A stretch of 64,000 bases of DNA from Aporrectodea caliginosa (Eukaryota > Annelida > Clitellata > Crassiclitellata > Lumbricidae). Shown piece by piece: positions 42,532-52,689 of this stretch (its first letter is position 1; the number at the start of each line of letters is the position of its first letter). Below the pieces are notes generated by a model. That model had not been told where the DNA came from and made no database searches. It saw only the letters and a list, made by a program, of their open reading frames with translations. Location of the stretch: positions 263,501-327,500 of the forward strand of contig JACEVL010000431.1 of assembly GCA_020284085.1 (NCBI GenBank). Direction: 5' to 3'. The position numbers and the translations under genes are program-made.

Positions 42532-45500
42532 CTAGGGAGGGTGGCCACCACCCCCCCTTGGTAGCCCGAGGGTTAATCCTATAAATTCTTTGATTTGTTT
42601 ACCAGCCGCTTCGTCTTTGAACATACCAATAACTTTTTTATTCACTCCGTGTTCTATACCAGATGGGTGGTCTTTCGGGTAGTCGGATGTGTCGAACCTA
42701 CTTCTAATGTCTGGAGCGATATCAGCATAGAAATCTTCGGTCTTAATTTCATAAGCTAACGAATCGGTATCAGTAAATAACAGTTTTGACCTATCTCCAT
42801 ATTTCTTCTTGATGTAATTATAATGAAAATCAAAGATAAGCGTTTTACTCAAGTCTAAAATACACATCCCTAAGTATATAGGCTTGTTGTAATATAGCTT
42901 CGTTCGTTTCATGTGGATGGCTATTAGGTTTTCGTCAAAAATCGTTCGAGTGTCGTAGCTCGTTTTCGCCGTTAGTTTTATAGCTTGCTTTTCGCTGGAG
43001 ACTAGTTTAATATCTACGCGATTCTCAATACATTCCATCGTCTTGCCAAACACACTATTATTCATAAGTTTGAAAAAGTCTTTCTCGAATTCGTTGGTTG
43101 CTTTGGTCCTCAAGCTGGTATTTAGATCGATATATTTTTTCAGCCAAGCACTTTCTTCGAATTTAATTCCGCGATGAATTTTGGTTATCTTCAAGCCTAG
43201 GCTTTCATACAGCTTTAAATTTTCGTAGTGGACTATGTACTTTACTTTATCGTTCAGGTTTGGAATGAGTTTAGGCACGGTCGAAGATTCAGGCGTAAGA
43301 TTTTCAGGCGCAAGCGGGTAGTCGTTGTGTAGATCGTGCAAATTTCTCGGATAGTGTAAGTCCACTTCTAATATGCATGGCGTCGATCTCCAGTCGTTTA
43401 GCTCGGCATTTGACATCCACTCGAAACCGTGAGTTGGTAGATTCTTACACATAGCCCAACCGTAAAGATTATTAGCGTCAAGATACGCTATAAGTGACGA
43501 AGGCTTGCTGTCGTCAAACGATGGCATGTACTTATTATTAGCCTGTCCATAACGATGCGAAATAGTGCTAACACCTCCTCTTATCCCATGTTTAACCATT
43601 AGTATCATATCGTAATCGCTCAATAACTCCAACTGTACTTCAGTCAACTTTAATGCAGCATCCCATGCTAGACCTGGAGAAGTATAATACCAGGCAGGGT
43701 CTAGACCGTAGTTCGCACAGCACACGTCTCTAAAATTCTCAAACACATCGGCGAGTAGGAGAACGTCGGACAGATTATATAAATCGTGGTATTCTCGAAA
43801 CGTTTTACATCCGAATTCGTTCCATACCGTTTTAGCGTGCTCGTAGTCCTCATCACTAATGCTTGAGTCGTAAAGCCTCGAATAGAATGCCGACTTCGGT
43901 GGTAGTTCTGTTTTGTTCAATCGATCGATACTATCGGCGTAATCGTAGGGGTATGCTCCTTTTCTTAGTAAGAGATCGAGCTGTTTACCGGAGTAGTGCT
44001 TGCTTATATTTTTACACTGGTCTTTGCTCAGGTTCTTCGATAAAGCATCGAGACTGGAGGGCATAAATCTAAAACTATCGAGGAAACGTAATTCACGTTT
44101 AACCTCTACTTCCTTATTTTCTTTATTTACGAACTTATCGACCACAACTTCTCTGCTAAATGAGATGTACCGTTCTTCAGTACAAGGAATGCAATTAATC
44201 TTTTCGTTATCAGCACCTCGTAGTTTCTTTACGAATAAGTGCGCATCATATCCAGATAAATTATGTAGTAGTACTGGGAAAAACTTGGGCACTTTATAGC
44301 TTAAATTACAACTGTTATGCGCCGCCCCTCTATATTTTCCAGTTAGATGACAATGGTCTCGAACTCGATCAACGCCTAATTCGCCTTCGCAAATGTGGCA
44401 AACAGTAGCCGAATCGTATAGTTCCTTGTCTTTCTTCCCGAATATCATTCGTTTTGGAAATTTAAATCGATTGTAAATATCTTTTATATTCTCTATAAGA
44501 GTGTCTATAAATATTTGCGCTACATCATCGTCTTCGTTCTCCGCTGTGAACATTACGGGGGCCTGCGAATATAGGTCGTCATCGAAACATTTTATATAAT
44601 AACAGAAAGAACTCGGAACATGTTTTTGGTATTTGTTAGTGTAGGACACGTTAGGATCTGGTTGACAAGACGTGTCTATAGGTTTAATGAACGATTCGAA
44701 ATCGGCGTAGACTACGAAGGGGACTCGCATCTTTCTATAATAATTTTTAAAACTCAACATAGTTCCCGGTTCCGGAAGTTCGATCTTTTGCGCCTCGTGT
44801 TGGGAACAGTACTCGGTGTGTTTATTAAGCGCTTCTATTTGTTCATAACCGGTTAAACATCGTTTACAATAATGCATTGAATTTTTAGATTTCTCTGTAT
44901 GTTTCGTCATCAATCTGTTAAAATTCTTTATCCAACAATAATGCTTCTTTTCACCATCGGAAATGAGTAATAGATCTACGTGGGTATCACTTTCATGCTT
45001 CGATAAATATAGTGGGAATAGGTTAACATCTGTCTCGTAACCGAATACATTAATACTAATATTATTATTTCTCTCAAACTTACTTATCACATTAGCATCC
45101 GCCGCTACTGGAAATTCAGTACCAGACCAATCGAGATCCTCAGACTGCCTAATTAATTCTTTCGTAATTCTTTCTGAATCTCTCGCAACAGGGTTTAAGG
45201 CTCTCGTGATGCACCATTTGAAACATTCTTCGTCTTCGTTCTTCATATTAATAATTCCCTTTTTACTCGCTAAACAGGTCGGTAGTGGAATGTAAGAACT
45301 TCCTTTCAGCGGTTTATAAACAACCGTATCGATATCCAACTTCGCAACGGATTTAAACCTCCAATTACTACCTTGCATCTGATAACTTGCCATGCTCTCC
45401 TTAATTTTATCCACTGCACTGCTATATATTTCACCCACGTCGGTTGCGACTAAAATGATCTCAGTCTTCGATTTAAAATTAGGTTCAGCCTCGACTACTT

Positions 45501-46164
45501 CCCCAGATTTCATATCTACTTTCTCTATTACACACATAAGATTGAATTGAACTTTTACCCCTCGATTTTTCGTTAGCAGACCGACTACCTGCGGCCTTAC
45601 AGCATTGAGGAAAGATGTGACGTCGATTCCCCCAGTTCCTTCGATTGTGTATCGCTTAGTAAATCCCTTAATAGCATTCGCGGTCTCTAGGATTTCGAAC
45701 TTCTTTTTATTGATTTTACTAAAAATACTCGAAACCTTTGACATCAACGAGTCTAATTTTTCATTCACGGGTTTCTTTTCTCGAGGAGCTACGTAATTAA
45801 CCAACCAATCCGCAAAAGTGTTAAGTTTCGACCTTACCTTATTCTTCGCTTCAGTCAAAACATTATTAAAACGAGATTTCCATGTATTAGATGGAGGTGT
45901 ATACTTACCTGGAAGAAGCGTTGGAACTTTGATGTCTGGAACTGGAGCGTCTAGAGGGTTGCTTTCATATCCGGTCTTGACATAATGCTTGAGTCTCGAT
46001 GATACGAATTCCATGAGATCCGCTTTACGCAGTCTCGAATAACCTACCATCCCGTTCTCTTTAGCAATATTTCGTAATTCTTTAACAGTATTCATCGTGT
46101 ATTCCATTTTATATACAGAAGATTTTTCTTTAAGCTCTTTCGTGAAACCAGATTTCGTATTCAT
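42532..46164 (-). CDS. Polinton (Maverick) DNA polymerase B, C-terminally truncated
   Basis: A single open frame of 1210 codons. Order by residue: SAP/Rho-N-like KELRNIAKENGMVGYSRLRK (about 28-48); polymerase-associated region with ECFKWCITRALNP (near 315); C2H2 finger YCKRC...H...C (430-452); ExoI VYADFESF (483); HNH-like zinc site CHIC...RDHCH...HNSC (588-625); ExoII HNLSGYDAHL (633); ExoIII YNLSDVLLLAD (794); motif A YLDANNLYGW (893); motif B KLMNNSVFGKT (1030); motif C FTDTDSLAYE (1126). This is a protein-primed family B replicase of a self-synthesising transposon or adintovirus-like element, with 3'-5' proofreading. The last residues (GLPRGGGGHPP) come from unrelated flanking DNA: homology ends near 42575, so the thumb and KxY region are lost. 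A TATA box lies 46 bp upstream. The missing partners (integrase, ATPase, capsid) are not nearby. Confidence 0.92.
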   Translation of the reverse strand: MNTKSGFTKELKEKSSVYKMEYTMNTVKELRNIAKENGMVGYSRLRKADLMEFVSSRLKHYVKTGYESNPLDAPVPDIKVPTLLPGKYTPPSNTWKSRFNNVLTEAKNKVRSKLNTFADWLVNYVAPREKKPVNEKLDSLMSKVSSIFSKINKKKFEILETANAIKGFTKRYTIEGTGGIDVTSFLNAVRPQVVGLLTKNRGVKVQFNLMCVIEKVDMKSGEVVEAEPNFKSKTEIILVATDVGEIYSSAVDKIKESMASYQMQGSNWRFKSVAKLDIDTVVYKPLKGSSYIPLPTCLASKKGIINMKNEDEECFKWCITRALNPVARDSERITKELIRQSEDLDWSGTEFPVAADANVISKFERNNNISINVFGYETDVNLFPLYLSKHESDTHVDLLLISDGEKKHYCWIKNFNRLMTKHTEKSKNSMHYCKRCLTGYEQIEALNKHTEYCSQHEAQKIELPEPGTMLSFKNYYRKMRVPFVVYADFESFIKPIDTSCQPDPNVSYTNKYQKHVPSSFCYYIKCFDDDLYSQAPVMFTAENEDDDVAQIFIDTLIENIKDIYNRFKFPKRMIFGKKDKELYDSATVCHICEGELGVDRVRDHCHLTGKYRGAAHNSCNLSYKVPKFFPVLLHNLSGYDAHLFVKKLRGADNEKINCIPCTEERYISFSREVVVDKFVNKENKEVEVKRELRFLDSFRFMPSSLDALSKNLSKDQCKNISKHYSGKQLDLLLRKGAYPYDYADSIDRLNKTELPPKSAFYSRLYDSSISDEDYEHAKTVWNEFGCKTFREYHDLYNLSDVLLLADVFENFRDVCCANYGLDPAWYYTSPGLAWDAALKLTEVQLELLSDYDMILMVKHGIRGGVSTISHRYGQANNKYMPSFDDSKPSSLIAYLDANNLYGWAMCKNLPTHGFEWMSNAELNDWRSTPCILEVDLHYPRNLHDLHNDYPLAPENLTPESSTVPKLIPNLNDKVKYIVHYENLKLYESLGLKITKIHRGIKFEESAWLKKYIDLNTSLRTKATNEFEKDFFKLMNNSVFGKTMECIENRVDIKLVSSEKQAIKLTAKTSYDTRTIFDENLIAIHMKRTKLYYNKPIYLGMCILDLSKTLIFDFHYNYIKKKYGDRSKLLFTDTDSLAYEIKTEDFYADIAPDIRSRFDTSDYPKDHPSGIEHGVNKKVIGMFKDEAAGKQIKEFIGLTLGLPRGGGGHPP

Positions 46165-46209
46165 GTTTGAGTAGTCTGTTTTATATGCGGAATTTGTTTT
46201 TCACACGAG

Positions 46210-46217
46210 CTTATATA
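46210..46217 (-). promoter_or_regulatory. TATA box of Polinton polymerase gene
   Basis: TATATAAG on the minus strand, 46 bp before the ATG, within GAGCTTATATAGACC shared with the decayed copy at 13364-13378. Confidence 0.6.
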
Positions 46218-46244
46218 GACCTACGACAGAGACCTACGGTATTA

Positions 46245-46400
46245 CCCCAGCAATTACGCGATGACTCAACGGCGCGTGATCGTAAATCGCCTTAAAGCTG
46301 ACGACGTATAATGCTGAATAATACGGAATATTACGCGATGACTCATTAATCGATACCATGGGAATCTTCCCCAACGATTACGCTAATGACTCAACGACGA
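46245..46400 (-). promoter_or_regulatory. Array of TGACTCA sites upstream of polymerase
   Basis: TGACTCA at 46262-46268, 46339-46345 and 46387-46393, each preceded by ATTACGC(G/T)(-/A)A. The sites recur at spacings of about 50-80 bp. They are shared with 13405-13510 and 31010-31060. The site matches the AP-1 bZIP consensus; binding is inference. Confidence 0.45.
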
Positions 46401-46570
46401 GGCGTTTGAGATTATCCATACCGCGGGGATTTCCGATAGTTTCCTGCTGATGGGGCTATTGGCACGCGCACGCTTGTGATTATTAATAACCTAGGTTATG
46501 ACGCAATACGTAAAATCTAACCTAGGTTATGAGAGAATTACATTTATTTATGTAGCGCCTTTGTATTGCG
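46401..46570 (-). repeat. Polinton end region with paired TAACCTAGGTTA palindromes
   Basis: TAACCTAGGTTA occurs at 46487-46498 and 46518-46529. Similarity to 31100-31275 runs to TTATGTAGCGCCT and then stops, placing the element end, or an old junction with a LINE tail, near 46565. Confidence 0.5.
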
Positions 46571-46584
46571 CCAGAGTATTTACT

Positions 46585-46775
46585 TCTCCTCTACTTAGAG
46601 TTGAATGAGATTTTTCTGTCGCTGGCCCAAGGTGCTTGAACAATCTCCTGCCTGTGATCCGCTCAGCCGACTCAGTTAAGTCCTTCAGGACTAAACTTAA
46701 GACCTATTTGTTTACTATGGCTTAAACTGCTTTACGTTTTTGTGTAGGCGCCGTTGTATCTCCATGGCTGTGTTA
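46585..46775 (+). pseudogene. LINE C-terminal scrap and 3' end
   Basis: The translation LNNLLPVIRSADSVKSFRTK, LKTYLFTMA is the extreme C-terminus of L2/CR1-like proteins (pattern WN.LP..IR...S...FK..LKT.LF). GTGTAGGCGCCGTTGTATC follows as a 3' UTR end. Confidence 0.55.
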
Positions 46776-46794
46776 CGGCGTCATAGAAATTGTC

Positions 46795-47155
46795 GTTCTT
46801 CCCTTTCCCTTCCTCTTCCCCTTCTCGTCCCCTTACCACCTCTTCCTCTACCCTTTCCCCTTCCTCCCATGCTCTCCCCTATCTCCTCCTCATCCCTCCC
46901 ACCATCCATCTCTTTTCCTTCCCTTCCCTCCTCCTCTCCCTTCTATTTTTCCTCCTCCGTTTCCCCTCCTCCTCCTCCTGCACCTTCTTCTCCTCCTCCT
47001 CCTCCTCCACCTTCTCCTCTTCCTCATCTTCCTCTCCTCCTTCTTTTCCTCCTCCTTCTCCTCCTGCACCTCATCCTTCTCCTCCTCCTCCACCACCTTC
47101 TACTCCTCCTCCTCCTCTTCCTCCTCCTCCTCCTCCTCGTCCTCCTTGTTCTTCT
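46795..47155. repeat. (TCC)n-rich microsatellite
   Basis: A pyrimidine tract of TCC/TTCC units. The long Pro/Ser/Leu-rich plus-strand and Glu/Arg-rich minus-strand frames are artefacts. Confidence 0.95.
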
Positions 47156-47159
47156 TCTA

Positions 47160-47890
47160 ATAATAAAAATGTCATGTGTATAAAACGATGATAATAAAGA
47201 ACGTTAAAATGATATATTACACATGCACGCATATGTAAGCATGAGACATTTTGGTAATCTGACCCTTCCAACATATTTACAGTAACTTAGCTAAAGGGAA
47301 GAGTTGAGGGGTTGAACCCCAAAACCTACCAAATAGAACAATGGGTGTAGCATGTACTGTTTGCTTAGGCTATTCGAAATACAAATCCATGAAATATATT
47401 CGCGATCGTCATTCAGTTCTTCCATCTTCGTACCTGTAATAAAGTTATGATTAATATTATAGGCATTGCACAGTAGGGTGGGGTAAAAAACGAAAATTAC
47501 AAAGTCGAAAACTAATAGCAAACAAAAGTTGCCTAATGGCATGGGGTCAAAATCAGTCCAAAAATATTTTAAAATATTAATGTCTTAAATTGCTCCATCT
47601 AGTGATACAACCAACCCAGACACGGGGCTGGCTGTTGTACTCTGTCAGTGTTTGATTTTGAAAATCTTCTCTAAATTTTCTCTAGATTGTACCTGTAGTT
47701 AAGATTGTTTATGATATCAACTGTGAACATTATAATCTGTTTTGTTTTGATTTTTGTTTTGTTTTAAATCTTGAACTGCAATGTTTTGTTATTTAGTTGT
47801 TTGGCTATGATTTAGCCCTAACATTGCTATTTAAGTTGAATTTTCTTTAATCATATGATCATAAAAATCGTCTTGCTATCTGTAAATGTA
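47160..47890. other. Spacer with one possible transposon end
   Basis: CAGTAGGGTGGGGTAAAAAA at 47470-47489 resembles the inverse of TTTTACCCCACCCTAGTA at 9164-9181, so both may be ends of one TIR family. No gene is seen. Confidence 0.35.
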
Positions 47891-48055
47891 ACGTGGAAAA
47901 GGGGTAGCCCTGCAATAGCGGATTATTTTATCCTTTAGGGCTGTCCTGTTGACGGCATCAGCAGATAAACTTTTGAAAATGACTGATTGTTAATTATTTG
48001 TGCTGTTGTTGAATCAATAAACGGCTGATTGATTGATTGATTGATTGATAAATGT
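47891..48055 (+). repeat. CR1-like LINE 3' end with (GATT)n tail
   Basis: TAGCCCTGCAATAGCGGATT, TTTAGGGCTGTCC, then AATCAATAAACGGC and (TGATTGAT)n. The 3' end plan is the same as at 7470-7601. Confidence 0.6.
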
Positions 48056-48980
48056 GCAACAGCAATATAAGCCAATATTTTTACCAGTTACTGACGACTT
48101 AATTAATAACGAAGCCAGTAATAGGCCTATTTATTTCAAAAGAAATTGCACTTTATTTTTAAATCACTAAAATGCTGAAATTGTTACTTCTAATCTTAGT
48201 CTCCTCTAATCTACGGTTTCACCGAAGAACTGATCAACTAGGTCAAGTGATCTGCTTACAGTTTTGAGCTAACAGGTGCACAGATGTTAACCCAAATCTG
48301 CATTAATTCTATGGTATATTTCGCTTTGTTTCTTACACACTACACAGAGTACATGCAACAAAACAAATTATGCCTAACTATCTTTAACTTTTAACTGTTT
48401 ACCGTGATTCCGACAGGTCACATACAATTATATATCGATGAATGTTATCACCTACGCGATAGATCTAAAGGACTTCGAGCTGTATCCTTCGCCAGTCGTA
48501 GGCCTATAGTCTAGCGTAAAAAAATTACACTGGGGGATTTTTCATAATTCTTGTTTAACGTACGAGGCTGTACTATTCAAAGTGTTTAGGCTACACATGG
48601 TACAGGACAAGGTTATCTTCTTTACACGACGTACCTGCCGCTGCATAATAATGCACAGTTTGATCTGGAAATAGATCGGTGATAGTGACGTACGCTTGGA
48701 AACATAGTCAGTAATCCAACCTGAATGTTTTGCCGGGTGCAGTTTAGACCGTTACGTACAAATTATCTTGGACTCTTAGAACACATAATATTCCAACGCA
48801 CACACTCAGAATGCAGACGCATAGCGACGAACACGCTACTGTACAGTTGACCTCAATCTACAGCTGATCCAGCCCTTATCATCCAGAGGCGTACGGCTGT
48901 CACTCACAAACGATTATAATTTATGCGACCCTCGGCTGCAGCGGCGTAGCTATCATGTGTGCGGGTTGTGCAAGGCACAC
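48056..48980. other. Spacer, no gene recognised
   Basis: AT-rich and non-coding. TAGGCCTA palindromes lie at 48121 and 48498. Confidence 0.35.
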
Positions 48981-48984
48981 GCAG

Positions 48985-49530
48985 GGCCGATGAGAGGGGG
49001 ATCAGAGGGGGTTACTGCCCCGGGGCCCGGTTCTATGGCAGGGGGCCCTGGCAGGGGCCCGAAAATGTCTAAACTTTGTTCAATCTGAAGAAAGCTGTGG
49101 GTTTTGGCCCAATGCAGTCTGTATAATTATGACGGATGCTTCGTGAATCATTATACATGATACACAGGGCCACAGACGTACATTGTATGTGTGGTGTCTG
49201 TTTAGGCAAGGACTTCTTAATAATATCCAGAGATCCTTGTTTTAGTTCACCCGATGTGTCATCGTATTTGACCCACAGTAGAAACGAACACAGTTGTACA
49301 CAAAGATACTTTCTTTCTGATGCACAACAATTTAAGGCAAGGGATGATTCCCTTTACCTCGGCTTTATCACTCATCTCCAGGGCGAAGGAATGCGGGAAA
49401 TAATATATGCCTTGTATGCCTCTGTGTCTCCGTGTCTCTCTCGGTCTGTCTGTCTCTCTCTGTCTCTCTCTCTATGCATGTATTTCTGTCTGTCTGTCTG
49501 TCGCAGTCTAGGGTTATCTCTTTCAATGTC
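48985..49530 (+). repeat. Repeat X, copy 1 (inverted partner at 52035-52570)
   Basis: From CAGGGCCGATGAGAGGGG through GGCCCTGGCAGGGGCCCGAA, ATGCTTCGTGAATCATTATA and GGAATGCGGGAAATAATAT to a (GTCTCTCT)n tract at 49430-49500. 52035-52570 is nearly its exact reverse complement. A diverged third copy lies at 50140-50585. The 80-154 codon frames inside have no motif. Confidence 0.85.
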
Positions 49531-50135
49531 TCTCTACAAGCCTGTACAACAGTGCACACACTACACACGCTGCAGTGTTCATGTTACTCGGTCTATGTAG
49601 TTATTCATGTTCAGAAAACAGTCGCTAATTATAATCCATTCATTTACTTTTTAAACGATTTTAATTAAATTCTTCAATTTAATAACTAGGTGATTAAGCT
49701 TTATAATAGAGAAACCGATCTATCGAATTTCTTTGCCAGAAAAGCAAGCCAGTACAACTGTGACTGTGGAAATTGGACTGAAGTGGTTAGTTAGCACTGC
49801 AGATAATTCTATTGGCAATGTTAACGAACACGATTTAGTAGCTGTGTCGCTTAACACAGTCTCAGTTGTCCAGTAAGAGGATTTAGGGGGTGAGAACAGA
49901 CGTTGCAAGGTCATTAGAATGATTTCGCTCTAGCTGTTACTGTGCAAAGTTAAGTAATGCAGACAAATTTCGAGAACTGACTGAATTCCATATTACACCA
50001 GAATTCACATAGTGACATAGCTACACATTGCCTCCGAAAGATAGACAGTTTATCCCCAGAGTCCTATATAGAAGCTCACTAACATAACACGAGACCGGGC
50101 GATATTGCACAGGTGCGTACGCAGGGCCGCATTAA
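49531..50135. other. Spacer between repeat X copies
   Basis: No recognised feature. Confidence 0.35.
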
Positions 50136-50139
50136 GGTG

Positions 50140-50585
50140 GGTGCTAAGGGTGCTGCAGCACCCGGGCCCGCAGTTTTGAGGGGCCCGCATTTTCGGATGT
50201 GAATTTTTAAATTGTACTTGAACCAAGGCAGATGAGAGGGAGTCAGTGAGGGGTTGCCACCCCGGGGCCCTGTTCTATGGCAGGGGCCCCTGGCAGGGGC
50301 CTGGAAATGTCTAAAACATAGGTCTAGTTCAAACTGAAGAAACCTGTGGGATTTGTTTTGGCCTAATGCAGTATGTAGGCCCTACATATATATATGACGA
50401 ATGCTTCATGAAAAATGATACACGGTTCCACATAGGCATACATGTGTTGTGTCTATCTAGGTCGCCTGATGGGTCGAAGAATTTAACCCATAGTAGAAAC
50501 GAACACAGTTGTACATGAAGATACGCGTCAATATACGGCCAAGGATGATTCTCCTTTTTGCGTACAGGCACAGCCACTGCATATC
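50140..50585 (+). repeat. Repeat X, copy 2 (diverged)
   Basis: Same block order as copy 1 (GGGGCCCTGTTCTATGGCAG, GGAAATGTCTAAAA, GAATGCTTCATGAAAAATGA, AGTAGAAACGAACACAGTTG), with deletions. Confidence 0.75.
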
Positions 50586-50591
50586 TTTACT

Positions 50592-50726
50592 CAGTGGCGT
50601 AAATCATGGGGAGGACAGAGGGGGACAGTCCCCCCCCCAAAGTTTTGACTTAAGCCCTGCTGTCCCCCCAAAATCCGGCCCTCGTAGGTACTCTGTCCCC
50701 CCCAAAGTTATGTATAGATTTACGCC
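50592..50726. mobile_element. 135-bp MITE
   Basis: The inverted ends AGTGGCGTAAATCATG and AGTAAGGCGTAAATCTAT (inverse of right end) enclose C/G-homopolymer-rich arms (GACAGTCCCCCCCC, CTGTCCCCCC). No coding. Confidence 0.6.
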
Positions 50727-51684
50727 TTACTATGCCTGTACCCATCCACGGACCCCTTGATTAGCCGGTCAACAGACTCATCACTCATAAGAATGATTAT
50801 GGATTAGCTGTTGAAGTGTTGGCATGGGCGTCGAGAGCCACGGCGGGCCCCGGGGCAGACACTTCTCAGCGTCCATCAGGGCCCCTTGATTTTTCAATTT
50901 TATCTGTAAGTCCGATGTCTGATGTAAGGATGAAAAAACCTATCCAAATATATTAAGGAATATATTAATAATAGTAAAAGTAGATGTAAAAATCAATTTC
51001 TGGTTTAAAAGGTCCATCAGCCTCGCCAGATCTACCTGAGTCATCTTGTCCGGTGATTTCATTGACAGGCATAAACATGCTTCCATACCCATTTTCAAGC
51101 TTCACGTCAACTTGACCTGTGACAGTTGTCGCATTATAATGTCCAATTTCAGGAGCTGCGGATATGTCACTTGCAATGTCTGCATAGACTACTCGCTCTG
51201 TGCCATGATCATCAACTCCACTACTACCGGGTACTGCTACTACTAGCGACGATATTGTCAGCTTGATTTGCTGCATCATTCGCTTTTAATGAAATTGAAA
51301 ATAAAAAATTTTGAAGGAGTGTCTGTCTAGCTAATCTTTCTTTCCTTTTTGAGCTCCAGATTTCTTATGGTAATTCATCGTCTAATTTGTCATCATCTAA
51401 AAGGAATATAGCCTAATATAAAATATTGGTAATTTGGTATTATGATAACTTATGTTCTGTATATCCAGTTGCAAGTTGAAGTATTATTTATTTGGATAAT
51501 AACTCAAATTTCAATTTATAAATATACATCCAGTAAAAGATTTTATGGCTGCCAGAAAATCAATAATCTATTCTAGGCCGACTGTTGATTAATCGGAAAT
51601 ATAATACTGATAAGCAGTGTTTCTAAATTAAAGTTATTCAACTATAATATGACCCCCAACTGTTACAACTGAAACTGTGGGATG
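50727..51684. other. Spacer, no gene recognised
   Basis: GGCGGGCCCCGGGGCAG at 50843 is another short GC-rich repeat end. The rest is AT-rich. A 104-codon minus-strand frame (50965-51279) carries no motif. Confidence 0.35.
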
Positions 51685-51815
51685 GCCTTTATATTGTATT
51701 GTATTGTATTTGTACACTTGTTATAGCGCCCCTACCAGATTTCCCATTCAGAGGCGCTCCCGACAACTGCGCGGACGCTGAATCGGAGTTTCACGCCGAA
51801 GCGCATGAGCAATTT
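51685..51815 (-). repeat. SINE 3' half with (ATACA)n tail
   Basis: The minus-strand SINE body and tail GGGAGCGCCTCTGAATGGG, GGGGCGCTATAACAAGTG, then (ACAAT)n. It lacks the tRNA head. Confidence 0.75.
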
Positions 51816-52034
51816 ATAAGCAGTAGCGTAGCTAGGATTTCACCATTATAGGGTGCGTAATGCGAAGTGCTAGGCCACGCATATAATGATTCTATAACAT
51901 ATTCGTTTATTGGTATGAAACAGGTAGACACACCGCTATCTGATACATGTGGTAATAGGAAAGTTTGGAATGAGTGTAGTGTTTTTAGTCATACAATGTC
52001 AGATTATATCACCAAGAGAGCTTGTAGAGAGACA

Positions 52035-52570
52035 TTAATTGAAAGAGATACCCCAAGACTTCGAGAGACAGACAGACAGAAATACATGTAAAGAGAGAGA
52101 GACCGACAGAGACAGACAGACAGAGACACAGAGACATACAAGGCAGATATTATTTCCCGCATTCCTTCGCCCTGGAGATGAGTGATAAAGCCGAGGTAGA
52201 GGGAATCATCCCTTGCCCTAAATTGTTGTGCATCATAAAGAAAGTATCTTTGTGTACAACTGTGTTCGTTTCTACTGTGGGCCAAATACGATGACACATC
52301 GGGTGATCTAAAACAAGGAACTCTGGATATTATTAAGAAGTCCTTGCCTAAACAGACACCACACATACAATGTACGTCTGTGGCCCTGTGTATCATGTAT
52401 AATGATTCACGAAGCATCCGTCATAATTATACAGACTGCATTGGGCCAAAACCCACAGCTTTCTTCAGATTGAACAAAGTTTTAGACATTTTCGGGCCCC
52501 TGCCAGGGCCCCCTGCCATAGAACCGGGCCCCGGGGCAGCAACCCCCTGACCCCCTCACATCGGCCCTGA
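52035..52570 (-). repeat. Repeat X, copy 3 (inverse of copy 1)
   Basis: Nearly exact reverse complement of 48985-49530, including the GAGACAGACAG tract. Confidence 0.85.
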
Positions 52571-52689
52571 GTGTTGGTGCAAAGTTAACTGATGCAGACA
52601 AATTTCGATTTCTAACTGAATTCTATACTCCACCAGAATCGTTTGCGTGGTTAGCACTTCGCATTAAGAACCCCCTCTGGTAAAATGAA

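Noticed and set aside
43863..44856. Plus-strand frames of 67-99 codons
   Set aside because: Shadows of the polymerase B gene on the opposite strand.
46740..47191. Pro/Ser/Leu-rich frames of 130-147 codons
   Set aside because: Translation of a (TCC)n pyrimidine tract.
49136..49600. 154-codon frame with MLRESLYMIHRATDVHCMCG, repeated at 52004-52417
   Set aside because: Lies in repeat X and runs into a (GTCTCT)n tract; identical because of the inverted duplication, with no domain evidence.
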